From a candidate division TA06 bacterium 32_111 (GTDB lineage: Bacteria > Hydrothermota > 32-111): a stretch of DNA of 64,000 nucleotides. The number at the start of each line of letters is the position of its first letter. Positions within the stretch are counted from its first letter, which is position 1. Below are positions 46,721 through 55,587 of this stretch, one piece after another. The notes under the pieces were generated by a model. It was not told the DNA's origin. It saw nothing but the letters and a program-made list of their open reading frames with translations, and did no database searches. A program made the translations under genes and the position numbers. The stretch spans positions 58,187 through 122,186 of the forward strand of contig LGFX01000008.1 in the NCBI GenBank assembly GCA_001508335.1, read 5' to 3'.

Positions 46721-49284
46721 TCCGCCTTCTTATCATTATTTTATTTTGTTTTTCAATTTTTGGAAATGTTTCTTTGGATGATTATGAAATCATTGACGAA
46801 AAGATGAAAAATTTTGGTTTGATAGAAAAGGATCTAAACTTTAAAAAAGATTTTTCTTCAAACGATTCTTTTCTTTTCAAACTTGCGGATACACTTTTGA
46901 ATTCACCACTTTTGCTTGTTCAAAAAAGGGAATTCTATTTAGATTCAATAGTTGAATTGAAATTTTTAAAAGATAAAAAGAATCTTTATGAAAATTTTAC
47001 AAACCCCTTTGACCTAATAGATGCTTATACCAAAGATGTAAACGAAATTTTAAGGGAGAAGATAAAGATAAATGTTGATAAGAGTAAAGATATATTACAA
47101 CTCATACCTCTTCTTTTTTTCGAAGAATCCTTATCATATATTTACAAAGGTAGAATAGAGCAATCTTTTGGATTAAATATTGATACAAACTCTTTGAAAG
47201 TTGATTCACTTATCACTTACTCTTATTTTGTTGATCCAGATTTTGATAGGATCAAAATTTTAACCGATCAGTTTAAAGCAAAGATCACAGAATTTTTTAT
47301 AAAAGGGATTTTTTATCCAGTTGATACATTTCTTTCAAATGGAAGACTTTTCGTCGGTGATATTTATTCAAACAACTACTATGATGAGTACGATTTTATT
47401 ATAGATCTTGGTGGCGATGATAAATATGTTAACAGTTGTGGAGTTATATACCCTTATACCAATAGAGTTAAATTCATAATAGATTTTGATGGTAACGATC
47501 AGTATATCTCAACCGATAGTTTTAAAGTTTCATTTGGTTCTATAAATGGGGTTACTTTTCTCTATGATCTTTCAGGGAACGACATTTATATAACATCCAA
47601 CTTCTCTCTCGGTGCCGCATTTATAGGTTACTCACAACTTTATGACATTTCTGGAAACGATTATTACAGATCAGGATTCTTTTCCCAAGGAGCTGCTTAT
47701 TATGGAAGGGGAGAGTTGATAGATCTATCAGGCAACGATATATACCACTCTTCAGCATTTTCACAAGGCTTTGGATTCGTTAAAGGATGTGGAATACTTG
47801 TTGATTCATCAGGAGATGATAATTATACATCTGGAACTTTCTTTAAACATACTCCGTTACTTGAAAATGATTACCTTTCGATGAGTCAGGGATTCGGTTT
47901 TGGACTTAGACCAAGAACTTGTGGTGGCATTGGCATACTTGCCGACTACAAAGGAAACGATAACTATTTTTCATCAGTTTTTGGACAGGGGGGAAGTTAC
48001 TGGCATAGTATAGGATTACTTTTCGATTTTTCCGGGAACGATTATTACACATCAGCACAGTATGCTCAAGGTTCCGGGATACATCTTTCAACGGGTGGCC
48101 TTTTCGATTACAGTGGTGACGACTCATATTTCTCAAGGTTTGGCCCATCTCAGGGAGAAGGTCACGATTTTGCTTATGGCCTTTTGATAGATCAAAAAGG
48201 TGATGACAATTACACTGTTTCAGGTGGACAGGGAGTTGGGCTAAACAATTCGGTTGGGATACTTCTCGATAAAAAGGGTAACGATTCATACTTTACAAGA
48301 GAGAAACTTGCTAATGGAGATGTCAACGAAGCGAGAGGATTTTCAGGAATTGGACTTTTCATAGATTGTGAAGGGAATGATTTTTATTCAAAAAGTGGAA
48401 GCAGAGATTCTATAAGTTGGATAAACAGATACTATGGCTTTGGAATTGATGTTGGATTCGTTGAAGAGAAAAAGGAACCTGATACTTTTATAGTGAGAAA
48501 TGATTATCCGATAGAAAAAATTTTTGAAATATCTTCAGAGTGGGCAGTTAGGGATAACTTTTATAAAGTTCAAAAAGCAAGAAGAATTCTACTTGAAAGG
48601 GAAAATGAATCTGCAAGGTTTATACTTGATAAAAAAATCTCAACCGATAATGGCCTTGAACTTGAAGCTATAAATTTCTTTTTCAAAAATTGTTCAGACA
48701 GTTTGAAAGATAAAATCGTTCAAAAACTACAAAAGATTGAAGATAAAAAAACAAAGAAGAATATCATTTATGCTCTTTCACAGATGAAGTATAATCCTTC
48801 TTTTAATGTTTTGAAAGAGAGTTTAAGAAATCCTGATTACAAAATTAAGGAACTTGTTGTCTATGCAATAGGTGAACTCGACACAACGGTTGATCTTACC
48901 TTCCTAATTGACAATTTTGATAAAGGGAGTTACAGATTGAAGGTTGAGATAGTTGAAGCAATGAGGAAACATAAATTTGATAGGGTTGAGTATTTTGTAA
49001 AAAAAATCGATAGTGAAAACGAAAGGATAGTGAGACAGGCGATATCAAACTATCTTTCAGAGTTCTCCTCAACGTTAAGGTATATACAGAATGTTGGAGA
49101 ACTAAAAAATTATGAAGAGTATATAACGATCTACAAACTGATATCCAATAAAAAATTCAAATATTTGATAAAAATGAACAAAGAATATCTTGAAAAAATT
49201 TCAAAAATCGAGAAAGATGATAACACTTCTATAAAAGGTTTGAAAAGAAGCATAGCCGTTTTAATTGAAAAGAATGACAACTGA
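46702..49284 (+). CDS. Secreted protein with 12 GND-Y repeats followed by HEAT-like repeats; function unknown
   Basis: Signal peptide-like N-terminus; repeats such as LYDISGNDYYRSGFFSQGAAYYGRGE at 47398-48420; C-terminal alpha-helical repeats (ELEAINFFFKNC..., KELVVYAIGELDTTVDLTFLIDNF). Confidence 0.75.
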   Translation: MFFRNLIRLLIIILFCFSIFGNVSLDDYEIIDEKMKNFGLIEKDLNFKKDFSSNDSFLFKLADTLLNSPLLLVQKREFYLDSIVELKFLKDKKNLYENFTNPFDLIDAYTKDVNEILREKIKINVDKSKDILQLIPLLFFEESLSYIYKGRIEQSFGLNIDTNSLKVDSLITYSYFVDPDFDRIKILTDQFKAKITEFFIKGIFYPVDTFLSNGRLFVGDIYSNNYYDEYDFIIDLGGDDKYVNSCGVIYPYTNRVKFIIDFDGNDQYISTDSFKVSFGSINGVTFLYDLSGNDIYITSNFSLGAAFIGYSQLYDISGNDYYRSGFFSQGAAYYGRGELIDLSGNDIYHSSAFSQGFGFVKGCGILVDSSGDDNYTSGTFFKHTPLLENDYLSMSQGFGFGLRPRTCGGIGILADYKGNDNYFSSVFGQGGSYWHSIGLLFDFSGNDYYTSAQYAQGSGIHLSTGGLFDYSGDDSYFSRFGPSQGEGHDFAYGLLIDQKGDDNYTVSGGQGVGLNNSVGILLDKKGNDSYFTREKLANGDVNEARGFSGIGLFIDCEGNDFYSKSGSRDSISWINRYYGFGIDVGFVEEKKEPDTFIVRNDYPIEKIFEISSEWAVRDNFYKVQKARRILLERENESARFILDKKISTDNGLELEAINFFFKNCSDSLKDKIVQKLQKIEDKKTKKNIIYALSQMKYNPSFNVLKESLRNPDYKIKELVVYAIGELDTTVDLTFLIDNFDKGSYRLKVEIVEAMRKHKFDRVEYFVKKIDSENERIVRQAISNYLSEFSSTLRYIQNVGELKNYEEYITIYKLISNKKFKYLIKMNKEYLEKISKIEKDDNTSIKGLKRSIAVLIEKNDN
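47398..48420 (+). repeat. Twelve ~26-47 aa protein repeats, consensus [LI]xDxxG[ND]DxYxSxxFxQGxGxxxxxG[IL]
   Basis: Repeats read in frame: IIDLGGDDKY, IIDFDGNDQY, LYDLSGNDIY, LYDISGNDYY, LIDLSGNDIY, LVDSSGDDNY, LADYKGNDNY, LFDFSGNDYY, LFDYSGDDSY, LIDQKGDDNY, LLDKKGNDSY, FIDCEGNDFY. Confidence 0.85.
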
Positions 49285-49629
49285 AGCAACAGCGTAATCT
49301 TTAATATGAGATATTGATAAAGAGATCTCATCTATCCCATATTTTTCTAAAATATCCTTAGAAACTTCAATATGTGGTTTACCTGTAATATCGTTACTTA
49401 TCTGGATATCCAGCCAATCCAACTCTTTACCTATACCAGTTCCAAGTGCCTTTGAAAATGCCTCTTTTGAAGCCCATTTTCCAGCAAGAACTATGTATTC
49501 TATCTCAAGACCCTCAACCTGTTTCAACTCTTTTTCAGTAAATATCTTTTTTTTGAATTTAAGATCTTTTTCAAACTTCTTTCTAATCCTTTCTATCTCA
49601 ATGATATCTATTCCATTTGATATTCTCAT
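49261..49629 (-). CDS. acpS: Holo-[acyl-carrier-protein] synthase
   Basis: NGIDIIEIERIRK; FTEKELKQVEG; LAGKWASKEAFSKALGTGI; SLSISHIKDYAVASVVI. Confidence 0.93.
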   Translation of the reverse strand: MRISNGIDIIEIERIRKKFEKDLKFKKKIFTEKELKQVEGLEIEYIVLAGKWASKEAFSKALGTGIGKELDWLDIQISNDITGKPHIEVSKDILEKYGIDEISLSISHIKDYAVASVVILFN

Positions 49630-50963
49630 AATCTTTCCATGCTCTTTTTTAATTTAAAGTAAAGGTATACTGAGTGTATCCAATATGAGAGGGAAGTTGC
49701 AAAAGCTATTCCCGCGATATTGAACTTTGGAACAAGTATTATATTCAAAAGTATGTTAATGATCATAGCAAAACCTGAAACATATAAGGGGGTTTTTGTG
49801 TTAAGAAGTGAATAAAAACCTTTTGAGAAAATCTGTATAAGTCCCATAGGTATCAATCCTAACGTGTAGTAAATGAATGGAAGGTAAGTCATATTTAAAG
49901 ATTGTATGTTGAATTCGCCTCTTAAGTAAACAATTCTAATTATACTTTTTGCAAATATTATGAAAAATAGGGTGATTGGTAGAAGGATTATCAAATTTAG
50001 GATTATACCTCTATTGATGTAGTTTTTAAAATTGTTTTTTGAAGAGTAGACCTCTTTCTCTGAAATGTAAGGATGTATGACTTTTGAAATCGCTATCGAA
50101 AAAACTGCAAAAGGAAGATCAGTCAAAAGAAAGGAAAAATGGAGTGCAGATATTGCCCCTATACCAAGAATGGACCCCATTATCCTGTCAACATATATTG
50201 CACTTTTCTCTATAAAACTTGCAACAATTATTGGAAGAAGAAGATGGAATGTTCTTATGATCCTTTCATCTTTGAAAGAAATTTTGAACCTGTATTTAAT
50301 AGGTAAAGTTTTTAAACCCAAAAAAAGTATAGCAGTTTGTGCTATCACTCCGACAAGAACTGAAAATGAAATAGTCAGAATTGGGCTTCTTTTATAAAAG
50401 AGTGGAATAGCTACAACCATTACAGTATTGAAGAGAAGTGGAGAGATGTTGTAGAGAGAAAATTTTTTATAAGATTCAAGGAGAGAACCTAAAAAACTGT
50501 ATATTCCTATGAAAAACATGTAAGGAAGAATAATGTAGGTTATCTTCAAAGATATGTTAAAAGTTTCTTTGTCAAAACCTGGAGCAAGGATTTTTAGTAT
50601 GAAGGGAGAAAATAAATAAAGAACTATTATTCCAAAAATCAAAATAATTGATACTGTTGTGAAAAGAATCGACATATAATCGTTGGCATCTTTTTCACTT
50701 TTTTCTCTTTCCCTTATGTACATTGGTAAAAAAACAGATTCAGCAGCTCTTTCTCCCAATATCCTTCTGAAAAAGTTGGGAATCAGAAAAGCGACTAAAA
50801 ATCCATCCATTATTCTTGATGTCCCAAGGTATGCTGAGTAGACAACCTCCCTCAAGAAACCTGAAAATCTCGATATACCTATAAGTATGGAAGTTGAAAA
50901 TATTGACTTAAAAAAATTTGATTTAAATTTCTCTGATAATAATGATAGGTGTTTTTTCATCAT
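49626..50963 (-). CDS. murJ: Lipid II flippase MurJ/MviN
   Basis: IGISRFSGFLREVVYSAYLGTSRIMDGFLVAFLIPNFFRRILGERAAESVFLPMY; multi-TM. Confidence 0.92.
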   Translation of the reverse strand: MMKKHLSLLSEKFKSNFFKSIFSTSILIGISRFSGFLREVVYSAYLGTSRIMDGFLVAFLIPNFFRRILGERAAESVFLPMYIREREKSEKDANDYMSILFTTVSIILIFGIIVLYLFSPFILKILAPGFDKETFNISLKITYIILPYMFFIGIYSFLGSLLESYKKFSLYNISPLLFNTVMVVAIPLFYKRSPILTISFSVLVGVIAQTAILFLGLKTLPIKYRFKISFKDERIIRTFHLLLPIIVASFIEKSAIYVDRIMGSILGIGAISALHFSFLLTDLPFAVFSIAISKVIHPYISEKEVYSSKNNFKNYINRGIILNLIILLPITLFFIIFAKSIIRIVYLRGEFNIQSLNMTYLPFIYYTLGLIPMGLIQIFSKGFYSLLNTKTPLYVSGFAMIINILLNIILVPKFNIAGIAFATSLSYWIHSVYLYFKLKKSMERL

Positions 50964-51726
50964 CCTGTCCGGCTGGATTTCCTTTCATAACATAACTTAT
51001 TATTTTTTCTATTTTTTTATCCTCAGGATAAAGTGCTAGTAGATCTACCGATACATTGTTAGCATCTACAACTGAAACAAAAATATTTTTGGAAAATCTT
51101 TTGTAAACTCTTTTTGCAAAAATATCTGGATCTTTAGGTGAAAGAACGATGTAGTTGTTTGAACCTTTAAAAGGTATTGGATGGTTTTTCTTAAAATCTA
51201 TACTCTTAACCTCTTTCCCTGCTACCGCATAGAATGAACCGCTCTTTTTTCTAACTCTATCCAAAAAGCCAAAAAGGGTAGCTTTTAAAATTCTTTTCAA
51301 ACCAACCTCTCTTATAGCACATTCCATAGTTTCAGCCATTCCAAGTCCAGTTCCATAATCAACATTTGATACCCAAGGGTATAAAAAGTAAGCCCATTTT
51401 GAAGGTTTTATCTCATCTACTCTATACGCTCTGTTCTGAGATATACCTATTATCGATTCAGCAACAGTTAGAATATCTTTATCTTTCAAAATCTCTCTTA
51501 AATTTTCATAAATGTACCCTATAAGATCCTCTCCATTCTGAAATATTTTTGTCTTTACCTTTATTATTTTAAATTTTCTATTTTCTATTTCTATTATTTC
51601 TTTATCTTTTAATTTCAAATACTCTTCATATCCCCTTTTTAAATGTGGATACATTTTTTTGATGTTCTTTTTTCTATTTATAAATTTTCTTACAAAAAAA
51701 GCGTAGATTTTTAAAATTTCATACAT
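50923..51726 (-). CDS. Coenzyme F420-0:L-glutamate ligase-like (CofE-like) protein
   Basis: LTVAESIIGISQNRAYRVDEIKPSKWA; GLGMAETMECAIREVG; SGSFYAVAGKEV; family resemblance only. Confidence 0.65.
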   Translation of the reverse strand: MYEILKIYAFFVRKFINRKKNIKKMYPHLKRGYEEYLKLKDKEIIEIENRKFKIIKVKTKIFQNGEDLIGYIYENLREILKDKDILTVAESIIGISQNRAYRVDEIKPSKWAYFLYPWVSNVDYGTGLGMAETMECAIREVGLKRILKATLFGFLDRVRKKSGSFYAVAGKEVKSIDFKKNHPIPFKGSNNYIVLSPKDPDIFAKRVYKRFSKNIFVSVVDANNVSVDLLALYPEDKKIEKIISYVMKGNPAGQDDEKTPIIIIREI

Positions 51727-51760
51727 ATTAAAAAAGTATAAAGATAAAACTTTTTAGTTC

Positions 51761-51814
51761 AAGAAAAATTTGTGGGGACGGTGCTTGAAGAAAAATTTGT
51801 GGGGACGGTGCTTG
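51761..51814. repeat. Perfect 27-bp tandem direct repeat x2
   Basis: AAGAAAAATTTGTGGGGACGGTGCTTG at 51761-51787 and 51788-51814, followed by ACAGTGTGACATTT. Confidence 0.95.
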
Positions 51815-51916
51815 ACAGTGTGACATTTTTGGGTGAGGTGTGGGTGAGAGAAAAATTCCTGATGGTAATTCCCTTTATTGATAAACAAAGGAGAGCATAG
51901 AAGTAAAAATTAAAAT

Positions 51917-52132
51917 ATGAGAACTGATAAAAAGATTGCCACACCTAAGAAGCATGAAAACAATGCAAGATGACGCGATGATAAAAAACAAAGTGTAATA
52001 ACCAATCGGTTTGCAACAGAGAAAGAAATTACTGATGAGGAATGTCATTTGAAATGATTGAAAAAATTGAATCGCTTACATGATGAACACTCTGATAGAG
52101 GTAAGGGAAGCTTTCAATGATCTTTAATATAG
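51917..52132 (+). pseudogene. Possible decayed 71-codon ORF interrupted only by TGA codons
   Basis: MRTDKKIATPKKHENNAR*RDDKKQSVITNRFATEKEITDEECHLK*LKKLNRLHDEHSDRGKGSFQ*SLI then TAG; three in-frame TGA. Confidence 0.3.
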
Positions 52133-52267
52133 TTTAAAATAAAAAATTTAAACTAAATATTAAACTGTCAAAAAAAAATCCAACGGACCATATGTTGTTA
52201 TCGAAAAAAGTATTGACTTAGTTGACTTAGAGATAAATAATTATTTTTAAAACTAATATGGTTTTTT

Positions 52268-53218
52268 ATGAAAAAATTGCTGAACAAGATTTATAAAAAA
52301 ATTAAAAAAGAAACTCTTCCCAAAAAACTGAAAAAGAATTTTATAAATGTTGATGAAGAAAAATTGGAAAAATTTAAAACACTTCTTGAAGAAGAATTTT
52401 TTAAAGGTTGGAGAGAAAAAGATAAATTTTCTGAAAAAACTTTTGAAAAGGATTTAAAAACACAACTTTATCTAAGGCTTCATGGAAATAGATATAATTA
52501 TATACCTTGGATAGATAAAACTGTTAAACTTAAAAACTCAAACATTCTTGAAATTGGATGTGGAACAGGTTCGTCAACTGTTGCTTTAGCAGAACAGGGA
52601 GCTTTTGTTACAGGTATAGATATAGATGAGAGCAGTATAAATATAGCAAAAGAGAGAATGAAAATTTATGGACTTAAAGCTGATTTTTTAGTTGGCAACT
52701 GTTTAGAAATTTTTGAACAAGTTAAAGATAGAAGATTTGATGCGATAATTTTTTACGCATCTTTGGAGCATATGCTGTATGAAGAAAGGATAGAATCTTT
52801 AAAAAAATATTTCTCAATACTTTCAGATAATTCATTCTTGATTATCGTTGAAACTCCAAACAGATTATGGTATCTTGATGAACATACCTCTTTGTTACCA
52901 TTTTTCAATTGGCTACCTGATAGGTTGGCGTTCGATTATTCTAAATTCAGCCAAAGGAGTAATTTCAAAGAACTATACAAAGAATTTTCAGATGAGAAAT
53001 TCATTCATTTTTTAAGAAGGGGAAGGGGGGTGAGTTTTCATGAGTTTGAAATAGCCCTAAACAGTAAAGTGGAAAAAATCAATGTAGTTTCATATTTGAA
53101 ACAATTTTTGGTTCCATTTTCAGTTGAGCATAAATACTTTGATATTCTAAAAAAAATATACCCAAAAATCAGTGAAGGATTCTTTTTTCCATTTTTAAAC
53201 CTGATAATAAAAAAATAA
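52268..53218 (+). CDS. Class I SAM-dependent methyltransferase
   Basis: ILEIGCGTGSSTVALAEQGAFVTGIDIDESSINIAKERM; FDAIIFYASLEHM. Confidence 0.88.
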   Translation: MKKLLNKIYKKIKKETLPKKLKKNFINVDEEKLEKFKTLLEEEFFKGWREKDKFSEKTFEKDLKTQLYLRLHGNRYNYIPWIDKTVKLKNSNILEIGCGTGSSTVALAEQGAFVTGIDIDESSINIAKERMKIYGLKADFLVGNCLEIFEQVKDRRFDAIIFYASLEHMLYEERIESLKKYFSILSDNSFLIIVETPNRLWYLDEHTSLLPFFNWLPDRLAFDYSKFSQRSNFKELYKEFSDEKFIHFLRRGRGVSFHEFEIALNSKVEKINVVSYLKQFLVPFSVEHKYFDILKKIYPKISEGFFFPFLNLIIKK

Positions 53219-53312
53219 TAGGAATGTTACCTATTGACAACAATATTTTATTATGTTAACTTATTTTTTTATTATAATTAAAAAATAGAGTTAATTCGTA
53301 GGAGGTTTAGTT

Positions 53313-54638
53313 ATGAAAAAGAGAGTTTTGATTTTAGGTGCTGCAGGGAGAGATTTCCATAATTTTAATGTTTATTTTAGAAATAATGAAGAATATGAGG
53401 TTGTTGGTTTCACCGCAACACAGATTCCCGATATAGAGGGAAGACTTTATCCACCATCACTTGCTGGAAAACTTTATAAAAAAGGTATTCCAATCTATGA
53501 TGAAAAGGATATGGCAAAAATAATAAAAGAGAAGAAGGTTGATCTTGTTGTTTTCTCTTATTCTGATGTTTCAAATCAGTATGTTATGTCAAAAGGTGCA
53601 GAGGCTATGGCTGCAGGTGCTAGTTATATGCTTCTTGGTCCAGAACAAACATATATAAAATCAACAAAACCAGTTGTATCTATAGTTGCTGTAAGAACAG
53701 GTTCTGGAAAATCACAGACCACAAGAGCAGTCTCCTCAATTCTTAGAGGAATGGGTTATAAACTCGTTGCTATAAGGCATCCTATGCCTTATGGAGATCT
53801 TGAAAAGCAGAGAGTTCAGAGGTTTGCTTCAATTCAAGATCTTAAAAAACATAACTGTACAATAGAAGAGATGGAAGAGTATGAACCACATATAAACAAT
53901 GGAACAGTTGTTTATGCTGGTGTTGATTATGAGGATATAATAAGACAGGCTGAAAAGGAAGCTGATATAATTCTTTGGGATGGTGGAAACAATGATTTCC
54001 CATTCTATAAACCTGATCTTGTTATAACTGTTGCCGATCCACATAGACCGGGACATGAGTTAACATACTATCCTGGTTGTGTAAACATTAGACTTGCAGA
54101 TGTAATAGTTATAAACAAAATAGATTCAGCGAAACCTGAAAATGTCGAGATAGTTAGAGAAAGTATTGCAAAGGTAAATCCAAAAGCGACAGTTATAGAG
54201 GCAGCATCACCTGTCTCAGTTGAAAAGCCAGAACTAATAAAGGGAAAAAGAGTAGCTGTAGTTGAGGATGGACCAACACTCACACATGGTGAAATGAAAT
54301 ATGGTGCTGGAGTAGTTGCAGCAAAAAGGTTTGGAGCAAAAGAGATAATAGATCCACATCCATACGCTGTCGGTGAAATAAAAGAAACATACGAAAAATA
54401 TTCTGAAGCGGGACCTATCCTTCCAGCTATGGGTTATTCTAAAAAACAGATCTCAGACCTTGAAAAAACAATAAACAAGATACCATGTGATACAATAGTT
54501 ATTGCTACACCTATAAATCTTGGTAGACTTGTGAAAATAAACAAACCATCAGTAAGAGTTGGTTATGATCTTCAGGAAATAGGAAGACCGAATCTTGAAG
54601 ATGTTTTGAAAAATTTTGTGAAAAAGATTAAAAAGTAA
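53313..54638 (+). CDS. Cyclic 2,3-diphosphoglycerate synthetase-like P-loop protein
   Basis: MKKRVLILGAAGRDFHNFNVYFRNNEEYEVVGFTATQIPDIEGRLYPPSLAG; AVRTGSGKSQTTRAVSSIL; ADIILWDGGNNDFPFYKPDL. Confidence 0.8.
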   Translation: MKKRVLILGAAGRDFHNFNVYFRNNEEYEVVGFTATQIPDIEGRLYPPSLAGKLYKKGIPIYDEKDMAKIIKEKKVDLVVFSYSDVSNQYVMSKGAEAMAAGASYMLLGPEQTYIKSTKPVVSIVAVRTGSGKSQTTRAVSSILRGMGYKLVAIRHPMPYGDLEKQRVQRFASIQDLKKHNCTIEEMEEYEPHINNGTVVYAGVDYEDIIRQAEKEADIILWDGGNNDFPFYKPDLVITVADPHRPGHELTYYPGCVNIRLADVIVINKIDSAKPENVEIVRESIAKVNPKATVIEAASPVSVEKPELIKGKRVAVVEDGPTLTHGEMKYGAGVVAAKRFGAKEIIDPHPYAVGEIKETYEKYSEAGPILPAMGYSKKQISDLEKTINKIPCDTIVIATPINLGRLVKINKPSVRVGYDLQEIGRPNLEDVLKNFVKKIKK

Positions 54639-54644
54639 AATATT

Positions 54645-55586
54645 ATGGCAAAGATAGCTGTAGTTGCTCTTGGTGGAAACGCTTTGATACAGGATGGACA
54701 GAAGGGGACTATTACTGAGCAATTCGCTAATACAAGAATGTCTCTTGACGGAGTAGTCCAGCTACTCCGTCAAGATTTTTCTGTAGTTATAACACATGGT
54801 AATGGGCCACAGGCAGGTTTTGAACTTTTGAAAAATGAGATGGCTGAAGGTGAAGTCCCAACACTCCCACTTGGTGTAATAGATGCTGAAACTCAAGGAT
54901 CAATTGGTTATATGATTTCACAATCCTTGATGAACAGGTTGAAAAGAGAGGGCATCCAAAAACAGGTGGCTGTTGTTATAACACAGGTTCTTGTTGATCA
55001 GAATGATCCATCAATTAAAAATCCATCAAAATTTGTTGGTAAATTCTACAAAGAGGAAGATGTCCCTAACCTTTTGAAAAAAGGATGGGTTGTCAAACAT
55101 GATGTTGGAAGAGGTTACAGAAGGGTTGTTCCATCACCTGAGCCTAAAGGAATAGTTGAGAAGGATGTTATAAAAACATTGCTTGAAAACGGTTATATAG
55201 TTATTGCAGCAGGTGGTGGAGGTATACCTGTTTATTATGATAGTAAAGGTAACCTTGAAGGACTTGATGCTGTTATAGATAAAGACAAAGCTTCTGCACT
55301 TCTTGCTGAGGAGATCGGTGCGGATGAATTCTACATTCTAACAGCTGTTAAAAGGGTTTGTATAAATTTCAGAAAAGCTAACGAAATAGAGTTGAAAGAG
55401 TTGACGGTTTCAGAAGCGAGAAAATATTTTATAGAGGGACAATTCCCAGCAGGTTCTATGGGACCAAAAATCGAAGCGATGATAAGATTTGTAGAGAATA
55501 CAGGTAAAAGGGCTTTGATAGGTTCAGTTGAGCTTGGGAAAGATGTTGTAAATGGAGAGTCGGGAACACTTATCAAAAGGGGGTAA
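54645..55586 (+). CDS. arcC: Carbamate kinase
   Basis: AVVALGGNALIQDGQKGTITEQFANTRMSLDGVV; VITHGNGPQAGFELL; IAAGGGGIPVYYDSKG; GSMGPKIEAMIRFVE. Confidence 0.95.
   Translation: MAKIAVVALGGNALIQDGQKGTITEQFANTRMSLDGVVQLLRQDFSVVITHGNGPQAGFELLKNEMAEGEVPTLPLGVIDAETQGSIGYMISQSLMNRLKREGIQKQVAVVITQVLVDQNDPSIKNPSKFVGKFYKEEDVPNLLKKGWVVKHDVGRGYRRVVPSPEPKGIVEKDVIKTLLENGYIVIAAGGGGIPVYYDSKGNLEGLDAVIDKDKASALLAEEIGADEFYILTAVKRVCINFRKANEIELKELTVSEARKYFIEGQFPAGSMGPKIEAMIRFVENTGKRALIGSVELGKDVVNGESGTLIKRG
54743..54780 (+). other. Perfect 14-bp inverted repeat with 5-nt loop and T-run inside arcC CDS (terminator-like)
   Basis: TCTTGACGGAGTAG-TCCAG-CTACTCCGTCAAGA followed by TTTTT. Confidence 0.9.
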
Positions 55587-55587
55587 T

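Noticed and set aside
47906-48289. 127-aa minus-strand ORF antisense to the GND-Y repeat gene
   Set aside because: Periodicity derives from the sense-strand protein repeat; no independent support.
47398-48420. Possible CRISPR or DNA satellite array because of periodicity
   Set aside because: Units are conserved at the protein level but divergent in nucleotide sequence and variable in length, inside a single ORF.
51759-51944. 61-aa minus-strand ORF ending SSTVPTNFSSSTVPTNFS
   Set aside because: Repeated peptide is just the translation of the 27-bp DNA tandem repeat; no SD or family support.
53217-53235. AATAGG-aatgtta-CCTATT inverted repeat after the methyltransferase gene as a terminator
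   Set aside because: Only 6-bp AT-rich stem with no adjacent T-run; too weak.
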